The translations under genes and the position numbers were made by a program. Positions 28,601-43,600 of a stretch of 64,000 nt of DNA are shown piece after piece. Below the pieces are notes generated by a model that had not been told where the DNA came from, did no database searches, and worked only from the letters and a program-made list of their open reading frames with translations. Numbering within the stretch: the stretch's first letter is position 1; every line of letters starts with the position of its first letter. Source of the stretch: Aurelia coerulea. Taxonomy: Eukaryota > Cnidaria > Scyphozoa > Semaeostomeae > Ulmaridae. The stretch lies in NCBI GenBank assembly GCA_039566865.1, contig CM076956.1:10861511-10925510 (forward strand), in the 5' to 3' direction.

Positions 28601-31600
28601 TATATTTTCAAACATTTGAAACCTCATCAGGTTAATGAGGCTCAAATGATAGTGAATTTACGAGACAAAAGGAGGTCAAAACACAGTTTATAGTTCAAAA
28701 TATATGAATTCACGGTCAATGAATGGACTATGAAACTTAGCTTGCTGCAATTCGTCAAATTGAGCTTTATATTTTCAAACATTTGAAACCTCATCAGGTT
28801 AATGAGGCTCAAATGATAGTGAATTTACGAGACAAAAGGAGGTCAAAACACAGTTTATAGTTCAAAATATATGAATTCACGGTCAATGAATGGACCATGA
28901 AACTTAGCTTGCTGCAAATCGTCAAATTGAGCTTTATATTTTCAAACATTTGAAACCTCATCAGGTTAATGAGGCTCAAATGATAGTGAATTTACGAGAC
29001 AAAAGGAGGTAGCAACACAGTTTATAGTTCAAAATATATGAATTCACGGTCAATGAATGGACTAGGAAACTTAGTTTGCTGCAATTCGTCAAATTGAGCT
29101 TTATATTTTCAAACATTTGAAACCTCATCAGGTTAATGAGGCTCAAATGATAGTGAATTTACGAGACAAAAGGAGGTCAAAACACAGTTTATAGTTCAAA
29201 ATATATGAATTCACTGTCAATGAATGGACCATGAAACTTAGCTTGCTGCAAATCGTCAAATTGAGCTTTATATTTTCAAACATTTGAAACCTCATCAGGT
29301 TAATGAGGCTCAAATGATAGTGAATTTACGAGACAAAAGGAGGTCAAAACACAGTTTATAGTTCAAAATATATGAATTCACGGTCAATGAATGGACTATG
29401 AAACTTAGCTTGCTGCAATTCGTCAAATTGAGCTTTATATTTTCAAACATTTGAAACCTCATCAGGTTAATGAGGCTCAAATGATAGTGAATTTACGAGA
29501 CAAAAGGAGGTCAGAACACAGTTTATAGTTCAAAATATATGAATTCACGGTCAATGAATGGACTATGAAACTTAGCTTGCTGCAATTCGTCAAATTGAGC
29601 TTTATATTTTCAAACATTTGAAACCTCATCAGGTTAATGAGGCTCAAATGATAGTGAATTTACGAGACAAAAGGAGGTCAAAACACAGTTTATAGTTCAA
29701 AATATATGAATTCACGGTCAATGAATGGACTAGGAAACTTAGCTTGCTGCAATTCGTCAAATTGAGCTTTATATTTTCAAACATTTGAAACCTCATCAGG
29801 TTAATGAGGCTCAAATGATAGTGAATTTACGAGACAAAAGGAGGTCAAAACACAGTTTATAGTTCAAAATATATGAATTCACGGTCAATGAATGGACTAT
29901 GAAACTTAGCTTGCTGCAATTCGTCAAATTGAGCTTTATATTTTCAAACATTTGAAACCTCATCAGGTTAATGAGGCTCAAATGATAGTGAATTTACGAG
30001 ACAAAAGGAGGTCAAAACACAGTTTATAGTTCAAAATATATGAATTCACGGTCAATGAATGGACTATGAAACTTAGCTTGCTGCAATTCGTCAAATTGAG
30101 CTTTATATTTTCAAACATTTGAAACCTCATCAGGTTAATGAGGCTCAAATGATAGTGAATTTACGAGACAAAAGGAGGTCAAAACACAGTTTATAGTTCA
30201 AAATATATGAATTCACGGTCAATGAATGGACTATGAAACTTAGCTTGCTGCAATTCGTCAAATTGAGCTTTATATTTTCAAACATTTGAAACCTCATCAG
30301 GTTAATGAGGCTCAAATGATAGTGAATTTACGAGACAAAAGGAGGTCAAAACACAGTTTATAGTTCAAAATATATGAATTCACGGTCAATGAATGGACCA
30401 TGAAACTTAGCTTGCTGCAAATCGTCAAATTGAGCTTTATATTTTCAAACATTTGAAACCTCATCAGGTTAATGAGGCTCAAATGATAGTGAATTTACGA
30501 GACAAAAGGAGGTCAAAACACAGTTTATAGTTCAAAATATATGAATTCACGGTCAATGAATGGACTATGAAACTTAGCTTGCTGCAATTCGTCAAATTGA
30601 GCTTTATATTTTCAAACATTTGAAACCTCATCAGGTTAATGAGGCTCAAATGATAGTGAATTTACGAGACAAAAGGAGGTCAAAACACAGTTTATAGTTC
30701 AAAATATATGAATTCACGGTCAATGAATGGACTATGAAACTTAGCTTGCTGCAATTCGTCAAATTGAGCTTTATATTTTCAAACATTTGAAACCTCATCA
30801 GGTTAATGAGGCTCAAATGATAGTGAATTTACGAGACAAAAGGAGGTCAAAACACAGTTTATAGTTCAAAATATATGAATTCACGGTCAATGAATGGACT
30901 ATGAAACTTAGCTTGCTGCAATTCGTCAAATTGAGCTTTATATTTTCAAACATTTGAAACCTCATCAGGTTAATGAGGCTCAAATGATAGTGAATTTACG
31001 AGACAAAAGGAGGTCAAAACACAGTTTATAGTTCAAAATATATGAATTCACGGTCAATGAATGGACTATGAAACTTAGCTTGCTGCAATTCGTCAAATTG
31101 AGCTTTATATTTTCAAACATTTGAAACCTCATCAGGTTAATGAGGCTCAAATGATAGTGAATTTACGAGACAAAAGGAGGTCAAAACACAGTTTATAGTT
31201 CAAAATATATGAATTCACGGTCAATGAATGGACCATGAAACTTAGCTTGCTGCAAATCGTCAAATTGAGCTTTATATTTTCAAACATTTGAAACCTCATC
31301 AGGTTAATGAGGCTCAAATGATAGTGAATTTACGAGACAAAAGGAGGTCAAAACACAGTTTATAGTTCAAAATATATGAATTCACGGTCAATGAATGGAC
31401 TATGAAACTTAGCTTGCTGCAATTCGTCAAATTGAGCTTTATATTTTCAAACATTTGAAACCTCATCAGGTTAATGAGGCTCAAATGATAGTGAATTTAC
31501 GAGACAAAAGGAGGTCAAAACACAGTTTATAGTTCAAAATATATGAATTCACTGTCAATGAATGGACCATGAAACTTAGCTTGCTGCAAATCGTCAAATT

Positions 31601-34600
31601 GAGCTTTATATTTTCAAACATTTGAAACCTCATCAGGTTAATGAGGCTCAAATGATAGTGAATTTACGAGACAAAAGGAGGTCAAAACACAGTTTATAGT
31701 TCAAAATATATGAATTCACGGTCAATGAATGGACTATGAAACTTAGTTTGCTGCAATTCGTCAAATTGAGCTTTATATTTTCAAACATTTGAAACCTCAT
31801 CAGGTTAATGAGGCTCAAATGATAGTGAATTTACGAGACAAAAGGAGGTCAGAACACAGTTTATAGTTCAAAATATATGAATTCACGGTCAATGAATGGA
31901 CTATGAAACTTAGCTTGCTGCAATTCGTCAAATTGAGCTTTATATTTTCAAACATTTGAAACCTCATCAGGTTAATGAGGCTCAAATGATAGTGAATTTA
32001 CGAGACAAAAGGAGGTCAAAACACAGTTTATAGTTCAAAATATATGAATTCACGGTCAATGAATGGACTATGAAACTTAGCTTGCTGCAATTCGTCAAAT
32101 TGAGCTTTATATTTTCAAACATTTGAAACCTCATCAGGTTAATGAGGCTCAAATGATAGTGAATTTACGAGACAAAAGGAGGTCAAAACACAGTTTATAG
32201 TTCAAAATATATGAATTCACGGTCAATGAATGGACTATGAAACTTAGCTTGCTGCAATTCGTCAAATTGAGCTTTATATTTTCAAACATTTGAAACCTCA
32301 TCAGGTTAATGAGGCTCAAATGATAGTGAATTTACGAGACAAAAGGAGGTCAAAACACAGTTTATAGTTCAAAATATATGAATTCACGGTCAATGAATGG
32401 ACTATGAAACTTAGCTTGCTGCAATTCGTCAAATTGAGCTTTATATTTTCAAACATTTGAAACCTCATCAGGTTAATGAGGCTCAAATGATAGTGAATTT
32501 ACGAGACAAAAGGAGGTCAAAACACAGTTTATAGTTCAAAATATATGAATTCACGGTCAATGAATGGACCATGAAACTTAGCTTGCTGCAAATCGTCAAA
32601 TTGAGCTTTATATTTTCAAACATTTGAAACCTCATCAGGTTAATGAGGCTCAAATGATAGTGAATTTACGAGACAAAAGGAGGTCAAAACACAGTTTATA
32701 GTTCAAAATATATGAATTCACGGTCAATGAATGGACTATGAAACTTAGCTTGCTGCAATTCGTCAAATTGAGCTTTATATTTTCAAACATTTGAAACCTC
32801 ATCAGGTTAATGAGGCTCAAATGATAGTGAATTTACGAGACAAAAGGAGGTCAAAACACAGTTTATAGTTCAAAATATATGAATTCACGGTCAATGAATG
32901 GACTATGAAACTTAGCTTGCTGCAATTCGTCAAATTGAGCTTTATATTTTCAAACATTTGAAACCTCATCAGGTTAATGAGGCTCAAATGATAGTGAATT
33001 TACGAGACAAAAGGAGGTCAAAACACAGTTTATAGTTCAAAATATATGAATTCACGGTCAATGAATGGACTATGAAACTTAGCTTGCTGCAATTCGTCAA
33101 ATTGAGCTTTATATTTTCAAACATTTGAAACCTCATCAGGTTAATGAGGCTCAAATGATAGTGAATTTACGAGACAAAAGGAGGTCAGAACACAGTTTAT
33201 AGTTCAAAATATATGAATTCACTGTCAATGAATGGACCATGAAACTTAGCTTGCTGCAAATCGTCAAATTGAGCTTTATATTTTCAAACATTTGAAACCT
33301 CATCAGGTTAATGAGGCTCAAATGATAGTGAATTTACGAGACAAAAGGAGGTCAAAACACAGTTTATAGTTCAAAATATATGAATTCACGGTCAATGAAT
33401 GGACTATGAAACTTAGCTTGCTGCAATTCGTCAAATTGAGCTTTATATTTTCAAACATTTGAAACCTCATCAGGTTAATGAGGCTCAAATGATAGTGAAT
33501 TTACGAGACAAAAGGAGGTCAAAACACAGTTTATAGTTCAAAATATATGAATTCACGGTCAATGAATGGACCATGAAACTTAGCTTGCTGCAAATCGTCA
33601 AATTGAGCTTTATATTTTCAAACATTTGAAACCTCATCAGGTTAATGAGGCTCAAATGATAGTGAATTTACGAGACAAAAGGAGGTCAAAACACAGTTTA
33701 TAGTTCAAAATATATGAATTCACGGTCAATGAATGGACTATGAAACTTAGCTTGCTGCAATTCGTCAAATTGAGCTTTATATTTTCAAACATTTGAAACC
33801 TCATCAGGTTAATGAGGCTCAAATGATAGTGAATTTACGAGACAAAAGGAGGTCAAAACACAGTTTATAGTTCAAAATATATGAATTCACGGTCAATGAA
33901 TGGACCATGAAACTTAGCTTGCTGCAAATCGTCAAATTGAGCTTTATATTTTCAAACATTTGAAACCTCATCAGGTTAATGAGGCTCAAATGATAGTGAA
34001 TTTACGAGACAAAAGGAGGTCAGAACACAGTTTATAGTTCAAAATATATGAATTCACTGTCAATGAATGGACCATGAAACTTAGCTTGCTGCAAATCGTC
34101 AAATTGAGCTTTATATTTTCAAACATTTGAAACCTCATCAGGTTAATGAGGCTCAAATGATAGTGAATTTACGAGACAAAAGGAGGTCAAAACACAGTTT
34201 ATAGTTCAAAATATATGAATTCACGGTCAATGAATGGACCATGAAACTTAGCTTGCTGCAAATCGTCAAATTGAGCTTTATATTTTCAAACATTTGAAAC
34301 CTCATCAGGTTAATGAGGCTCAAATGATAGTGAATTTACGAGACAAAAGGAGGTCAAAACACAGTTTATAGTTCAAAATATATGAATTCACGGTCAATGA
34401 GACTATGAAACTTAGCTTGCTGCAAATCGTCAAATTGAGCTTTATATTTTCAAACATTTGAAACCTCATCAGGTTAATGAGGCTCAAATGATAGTGAATT
34501 TACGAGACAAAAGGAGGTCAAAACACAGTTTATAGTTCAAAATATATGAATTCACTGTCAATGAATGGACCATGAAACTTAGCTTGCTGCAAATCGTCAA

Positions 34601-37600
34601 ATTGAGCTTTATATTTTCAAACATTTGAAACCTCATCAGGTTAATGAGGCTCAAATGATAGTGAATTTACGAGACAAAAGGAGGTCAAAACACAGTTTAT
34701 AGTTCAAAATATATGAATTCACGGTCAATGAATGGACTAGGAAACTTAGCTTGCTGCAATTCGTCAAATTGAGCTTTATATTTTCAAACATTTGAAACCT
34801 CATCAGGTTAATGAGGCTCAAATGATAGTGAATTTACGAGACAAAAGGAGGTCAGAACACAGTTTATAGTTCAAAATATATGAATTCACGGTCAATGAAT
34901 GGACTAGGAAACTTAGCTTGCTGCAATTCGTCAAATTGAGCTTTATATTTTCAAACATTTGAAACCTCATCAGGTTAATGAGGCTCAAATGATAGTGAAT
35001 TTACGAGACAAAAGGAGGTCAAAACACAGTTTATAGTTCAAAATATATGAATTCACGGTCAATGAATGGACTATGAAACTTAGCTTGCTGCAATTCGTCA
35101 AATTGAGCTTTATATTTTCAAACATTTGAAACCTCATCAGGTTAATGAGGCTCAAATGATAGTGAATTTACGAGACAAAAGGAGGTCAAAACACAGTTTA
35201 TAGTTCAAAATATATGAATTCACGGTCAATGAATGGACTATGAAACTTAGCTTGCTGCAATTCGTCAAATTGAGCTTTATATTTTCAAACATTTGAAACC
35301 TCATCAGGTTAATGAGGCTCAAATGATAGTGAATTTACGAGACAAAAGGAGGTCAAAACACAGTTTATAGTTCAAAATATATGAATTCACGGTCAATGAA
35401 TGGACTATGAAACTTAGCTTGCTGCAATTCGTCAAATTGAGCTTTATATTTTCAAACATTTGAAACCTCATCAGGTTAATGAGGCTCAAATGATAGTGAA
35501 TTTACGAGACAAAAGGAGGTCAAAACACAGTTTATAGTTCAAAATATATGAATTCACGGTCAATGAATGGACCATGAAACTTAGCTTGCTGCAAATCGTC
35601 AAATTGAGCTTTATATTTTCAAACATTTGAAACCTCATCAGGTTAATGAGGCTCAAATGATAGTGAATTTACGAGACAAAAGGAGGTCAAAACACAGTTT
35701 ATAGTTCAAAATATATGAATTCACGGTCAATGAATGGACTATGAAACTTAGCTTGCTGCAATTCGTCAAATTGAGCTTTATATTTTCAAACATTTGAAAC
35801 CTCATCAGGTTAATGAGGCTCAAATGATAGTGAATTTACGAGACAAAAGGAGGTCAAAACACAGTTTATAGTTCAAAATATATGAATTCACGGTCAATGA
35901 ATGGACTATGAAACTTAGCTTGCTGCAATTCGTCAAATTGAGCTTTATATTTTCAAACATTTGAAACCTCATCAGGTTAATGAGGCTCAAATGATAGTGA
36001 ATTTACGAGACAAAAGGAGGTCAAAACACAGTTTATAGTTCAAAATATATGAATTCACGGTCAATGAATGGACTAGGAAACTTAGTTTGCTGCAATTCGT
36101 CAAATTGAGCTTTATATTTTCAAACATTTGAAACCTCATCAGGTTAATGAGGCTCAAATGATAGTGAATTTACGAGACAAAAGGAGGTCAAAACACAGTT
36201 TATAGTTCAAAATATATGAATTCACGGTCAATGAATGGACCATGAAACTTAGCTTGCTGCAAATCGTCAAATTGAGCTTTATATTTTCAAACATTTGAAA
36301 CCTCATCAGGTTAATGAGGCTCAAATGATAGTGAATTTACGAGACAAAAGGAGGTCAAAACACAGTTTATAGTTCAAAATATATGAATTCACGGTCAATG
36401 AATGGACTATGAAACTTAGCTTGCTGCAATTCGTCAAATTGAGCTTTATATTTTCAAACATTTGAAACCTCATCAGGTTAATGAGGCTCAAATGATAGTG
36501 AATTTACGAGACAAAAGGAGGTCAAAACACAGTTTATAGTTCAAAATATATGAATTCACGGTCAATGAATGGACTATGAAACTTAGCTTGCTGCAATTCG
36601 TCAAATTGAGCTTTATATTTTCAAACATTTGAAACCTCATCAGGTTAATGAGGCTCAAATGATAGTGAATTTACGAGACAAAAGGAGGTCAAAACACAGT
36701 TTATAGTTCAAAATATATGAATTCACGGTCAATGAATGGACTATGAAACTTAGCTTGCTGCAATTCGTCAAATTGAGCTTTATATTTTCAAACATTTGAA
36801 ACCTCATCAGGTTAATGAGGCTCAAATGATAGTGAATTTACGAGACAAAAGGAGGTCAAAACACAGTTTATAGTTCAAAATATATGAATTCACGGTCAAT
36901 GAATGAACCATGAAACTTAGCTTGCTGCAAATCGTCAAATTGAGCTTTATATTTTCAAACATTTGAAACCTCATCAGGTTAATGAGGCTCAAATGATAGT
37001 GAATTTACGAGACAAAAGGAGATCAAAACACAGTTTATAGTTCAAAATATATGAATTCACTGTTAATGAATGGACCATGAAACTTAGCTTGCTGCAAATC
37101 GTCAAATTGAGCTTTATATTTTGAAACATTTGAAACCTCATCAGGTTAATGAGGCTCAAATGATAGTGAATTTACGAGACAAAAGGAGGTCAAAACACAG
37201 TTTGTAGTTCAAAATATTTGAATTCACGGTCAATGAATGGACTAGGAAACTTAGTTTGCTGCAATTCGTCAAATTGAGCTTTATATTTTCAAACATTTGA
37301 AACCTCATCAGGTTAATGAGGCTCAAATGATAGTGAATTTACGAGACAAAAGGAGGTCAAAACACAGTTTATAGTTCAAAATATATGAATTCACTGTCAA
37401 TGAATGGACCATGAAACTTAGCTTGCTGCAAATCGTCAAATTGAGCTTTATATTTTCAAACATTTGAAACCTCATCAGGTTAATGAGGCTCAAATGATAG
37501 TGAATTTACGAGACAAAAGGAGGTCAAAACACAGTTTATAGTTCAAAATATATGAATTCACTGTCAATGAATGGACCATGAAACTTAGCTTGCTGCAAAT

Positions 37601-40600
37601 CGTCAAATTGAGCTTTATATTTTCAAACATTTGAAACCTCATCAGGTTAATGAGGCTCAAATGATAGTGAATTTACGAGACAAAAGGAGGTCAAAACACA
37701 GTTTATAGTTCAAAATATATGAATTCACGGTCAATGAATGGACTATGAAACTTAGCTTGCTGCAATTCGTCAAATTGAGCTTTATATTTTCAAACATTTG
37801 AAACCTCATCAGGTTAATGAGGCTCAAATGATAGTGAATTTACGAGACAAAAGGAGGTCAAAACACAGTTTATAGTTCAAAATATATGAATTCACGGTCA
37901 ATGAATGGACTATGAAACTTAGCTTGCTGCAATTCGTCAAATTGAGCTTTATATTTTCAAACATTTGAAACCTCATCAGGTTAATGAGGCTCAAATGATA
38001 GTGAATTTACGAGACAAAAGGAGGTCAAAACACAGTTTATAGTTCAAAATATATGAATTCACGGTCAATGAATGGACTATGAAACTTAGCTTGCTGCAAT
38101 TCGTCAAATTGAGCTTTATATTTTCAAACATTTGAAACCTCATCAGGTTAATGAGGCTCAAATGATAGTGAATTTACGAGACAAAAGGAGGTCAAAACAC
38201 AGTTTATAGTTCAAAATATATGAATTCACGGTCAATGAATGGACTATGAAACTTAGCTTGCTGCAAATCGTCAAATTGAGCTTTATATTTTCAAACATTT
38301 GAAACCTCATCAGGTTAATGAGGCTCAAATGATAGTGAATTTACGAGACAAAAGGAGGTCAAAACACAGTTTATAGTTCAAAATATATGAATTCACGGTC
38401 AATGAATGGACTAGGAAACTTAGTTTGCTGCAATTCGTCAAATTGAGCTTTATATTTTCAAACATTTGAAACCTCATCAGGTTAATGAGGCTCAAATGAT
38501 AGTGAATTTACGAGACAAAAGGAGGTCAAAACACAGTTTATAGTTCAAAATATATGAATTCACGGTCAATGAATGGACTATGAAACTTAGCTTGCTGCAA
38601 TTCGTCAAATTGAGCTTTATATTTTCAAACATTTGAAACCTCATCAGGTTAATGAGGCTCAAATGATAGTGAATTTACGAGACAAAAGGAGGTCAAAACA
38701 CAGTTTATAGTTCAAAATATATGAATTCACGGTCAATGAATGGACCATGAAACTTAGCTTGCTGCAAATCGTCAAATTGAGCTTTATATTTTCAAACATT
38801 TGAAACCTCATCAGGTTAATGAGGCTCAAATGATAGTGAATTTACGAGACAAAAGGAGGTCAAAACACAGTTTGTAGTTCAAAATATATGAATTCACGGT
38901 CAATGAATGGACTAGGAAACTTAGTTTGCTGCAATTCGTCAAATTGAGCTTTATATTTTCAAACATTTGAAACCTCATTAGGTTAATGAGGCTCAAATGA
39001 TAGTGAATTTACGAGACAAAAGGAGGTCAGACACAGTTTATAGTTCAAAATATATGAATTCACTGTCAATGAATGGATCATGAAACTTAGCTTGCTGCAA
39101 ATCGTCAAATTGAGCTTTATATTTTCAAACATTTGAAACCTCATCAGGTTAATGAGGCTCAAATGATAGTGAATTTACGAGACAAAAGGAGGTCAAAACA
39201 CAGTTTATAGTTCAAAATATATGAATTCACGGTCAATGAATGGACTAGGAAACTTAGTTTGCTGCAATTCGTCAAATTGAGCTTTATATTTTCAAACATT
39301 TGAAACCTCATCAGGTTAATGAGGCTCAAATGATAGTGAATTTACGAGACAAAAGGAGGTCAAAACACAGTTTATAGTTCAAAATATATGAATTCACGGT
39401 CAATGAATGGACTATGAAACTTAGTTTGCTGCAATTCGTCAAATTGAGCTTTATATTTTCAAACATTTGAAACCTCATCAGGTTAATGAGGCTCAAATGA
39501 TAGTGAATTTACGAGACAAAAGGAGGTCAAAACACAGTTTATAGTTCAAAATATATGAATTCACGGTCAATGAATGGACTAGGAAACTTAGTTTGCTGCA
39601 ATTCGTCAAATTGAGCTTTATATTTTCAAACATTTGAAACCTCATCAGGTTAATGAGGCTCAAATGATAGTGAATTTACGAGACAAAAGGAGGTCAGAAC
39701 ACAGTTTATAGTTCAAAATATATGAATTCACTGTCAATGAATGGACCATGAAACTTAGCTTGCTGCAAATCGTCAAATTGAGCTTTATATTTTCAAACAT
39801 TTGAAACCTCATCAGGTTAATGAGGCTCAAATGATAGTGAATTTACGAGACAAAAGGAGGTCAAAACACAGTTTGTAGTTCAAAATATATGAATTCACGG
39901 TCAATGAATGGACTAGGAAACTTAGTTTGCTGCAATTCGTCAAATTGAGCTTTATATTTTCAAACATTTGAAACCTCATCAGGTTAATGAGGCTCAAATG
40001 ATAGTGAATTTACGAGACAAAAGGAGGTCAAAACACAGTTTATAGTTCAAAATATATGAATTCACGGTCAATGAATGGACTAGGAAACTTAGTTTGCTGC
40101 AATTCGTCAAATTGAGCTTTATATTTTCAAACATTTGAAACCTCATCAGGTTAATGAGGCTCAAATGATAGTGAATTTACGAGACAAAAGGAGGTCAAAA
40201 CACAGTTTATAGTTCAAAATATATGAATTCACGGTCAATGAATGGACTAGGAAACTTAGTTTGCTGCAATTCGTCAAATTGAGCTTTATATTTTCAAACA
40301 TTTGAAACCTCATCAGGTTAATGAGGCTCAAATGATAGTGAATTTACGAGACAAAAGGAGGTCAAAACACAGTTTATAGTTCAAAATATATGAATTCACG
40401 GTCAATGAATGGACTAGGAAACTTAGTTTGCTGCAATTCGTCAAATTGAGCTTTATATTTTCAAACATTTGAAACCTCATCAGGTTAATGAGGCTCAAAT
40501 GATAGTGAATTTACGAGACAAAAGGAGGTCAAAACACAGTTTATAGTTCAAAATATATGAATTCACGGTCAATGAATGGACCATGAAACTTAGCTTGCTG

Positions 40601-43600
40601 CAAATCGTCAAATTGAGCTTTATATTTTCAAACATTTGAAACCTCATCAGGTTAATGAGGCTCAAATGATAGTGAATTTACGAGACAAAAGGAGGTCAAA
40701 ACACAGTTTATAGTTCAAAATATATGAATTCAAGGTCAATGAATGGACTATGAAACTTAGCTTGCTGCAATTCGTCAAATTGAGCTTTATATTTTCAAAC
40801 ATTTGAAACCTCATCAGGTTAATGAGGCTCAAATGATAGTGAATTTACGAGACAAAAGGAGGTCAAAACACAGTTTATAGTTCAAAATATATGAATTCAC
40901 GGTCAATGAATGGACTAGGAAACTTAGTTTGCTGCAATTCGTCAAATTGAGCTTTATATTTTCAAACATTTGAAACCTCATCAGGTTAATGAGGCTCAAA
41001 TGATAGTGAATTTACGAGACAAAAGGAGGTCAGAACACAGTTTATAGTTCAAAATATATGAATTCACTGTCAATGAATGGACCATGAAACTTAGCTTGCT
41101 GCAAATCGTCAAATTGAGCTTTATATTTTCAAACATTTGAAACCTCATCAGGTTAATGAGGCTCAAATGATAGTGAATTTACGAGACAAAAGGAGGTCAA
41201 AACACAGTTTATAGTTCAAAATATATGAATTCACGGTCAATGAATGGACTATGAAACTTAGCTTGCTGCAATTCGTCAAATTGAGCTTTATATTTTCAAA
41301 CATTTGAAACCTCATCAGGTTAATGAGGCTCAAATGATAGTGAATTTACGAGACAAAAGGAGGTCAAAACACAGTTTATAGTTCAAAATATATGAATTCA
41401 CGTCAATGAATGGACTAGGAAACTTAGTTTGCTGCAATTCGTCAAATTGAGCTTTATATTTTCAAACATTTGAAACCTCATCAGGTTAATGAGGCTCAAA
41501 TGATAGTGAATTTACGAGACAAAAGGAGGTCAGAACACAGTTTATAGTTCAAAATATATGAATTCACGGTCAATGAATGGACTAGGAAACTTAGTTTGCT
41601 GCAATTCGTCAAATTGAGCTTTATATTTTCAAACATTTGAAACCTCATCAGGTTAATGAGGCTCAAATGATAGTGAATTTACGAGACAAAAGGAGGTCAA
41701 AACACAGTTTATGGTTCAAAATATATGAATTCACCGTCAATGAATATACTGTGAAACTTAGTTTGCTGCAATTCGTCAAATTAAGCTTTATATTTTCAAA
41801 CATTTGAAACCTCATCAGGTTAATGAGGCTCAAATGATAGTGAATTTACGAGACAAAAGGAGGTCAGAACACAGTTTATAGTTCAAAATATATGAATTCA
41901 AGGTCAATGAATGGACTATGAAACTTAGCTTGCTGCAATTCGTCAAATTGAGCTTTATATTTTCAAACATTTGAAACCTCATCAGGTTAATGAGGCTCAA
42001 ATGATAGTGAATTTACGAGACAAAAGGAGGTCAAAACACAGTTTATAGTTCAAAATATATGAATTCACGGTCAATGAATGGACTATGAAACTTAGCTTGC
42101 TGCAATTCGTCAAATTGAGCTTTATATTTTCAAACATTTGAAACCTCATCAGGTTAATGAGGCTCAAATGATAGTGAATTTACGAGACAAAAGGAGGTCA
42201 AAACACAGTTTATAGTTCAAAATATATGAATTCACGGTCAATGAATGGACCATGAAACTTAGCTTGCTGCAAATCGTCAAATTGAGCTTTATATTTTCAA
42301 ACATTTGAAACCTCATCAGGTTAATGAGGCTCAAATGATAGTGAATTTACGAGACAAAAGGAGGTCAAAACACAGTTTATAGTTCAAAATATATGAATTC
42401 ACGGTCAATGAATGGACTATGAAACTTAGCTTGCTGCAATTCGTCAAATTGAGCTTTATATTTTCAAACATTTGAAACCTCATCAGGTTAATGAGGCTCA
42501 AATGATAGTGAATTTACGAGACAAAAGGAGGTCAAAACACAGTTTATAGTTCAAAATATATGAATTCACGGTCAATGAATGGACCATGAAACTTAGCTTG
42601 CTGCAATCGTCAAATTGAGCTTTATATTTTCAAACATTTGAAACCTCATCAGGTTAATGAGGCTCAAATGATAGTGAATTTACGAGACAAAAGGAGGTCA
42701 AAACACAGTTTATAGTTCAAAATATATGAATTCACGGTCAATGAATGGACCATGAAACTTAGCTTGCTGCAATTCGTCAAATTGAGCTTTATATTTTCAA
42801 ACATTTGAAACCTCATCAGGTTAATGAGGCTCAAATGATAGTGAATTTACGAGACAAAAGGAGGTCAAAACACAGTTTATAGTTCAAAATATATGAATTC
42901 ACGGTCAATGAATGGACTATGAAACTTAGCTTGCTGCAATTCGTCAAATTGAGCTTTATATTTTCAAACATTTGAAACCTCATCAGGTTAATGAGGCTCA
43001 AATGATAGTGAATTTACGAGACAAAAGGAGGTCAAAACACAGTTTATAGTTCAAAATATATGAATTCACGGTCAATGAATGGACTAGGAAACTTAGTTTG
43101 CTGCAATTCGTCAAATTGAGCTTTATATTTTCAAACATTTGAAACCTCATCAGGTTAATGAGGCTCAAATGATAGTGAATTTACGAGACAAAAGGAGGTC
43201 AAAACACAGTTTATAGTTCAAAATATATGAATTCACCGTCAATGAATATACTAGGAAACTTAGCTTGCTGCAATTCGTCAAATTGAGCTTTATATTTTCA
43301 AACATTTGAAACCTCATCAGGTTAATGAGGCTCAAATGATAGTGAATTTACGAGACAAAAGGAGGTCAAAACACAGTTTGTAGTTCAAAATATATGAATT
43401 CACGGTCAATGAATGGACTAGGAAACTTAGTTTGCTGCAATTCGTCAAATTGAGCTTTATATTTTCAAACATTTGAAACCTCATCAGGTTAATGAGGCTC
43501 AAATGATAGTGAATTTACGAGACAAAAGGAGGTCAGAACACAGTTTATAGTTCAAAATATATGAATTCACCGTCAATGAATATACTAGGAAACTTAGTTT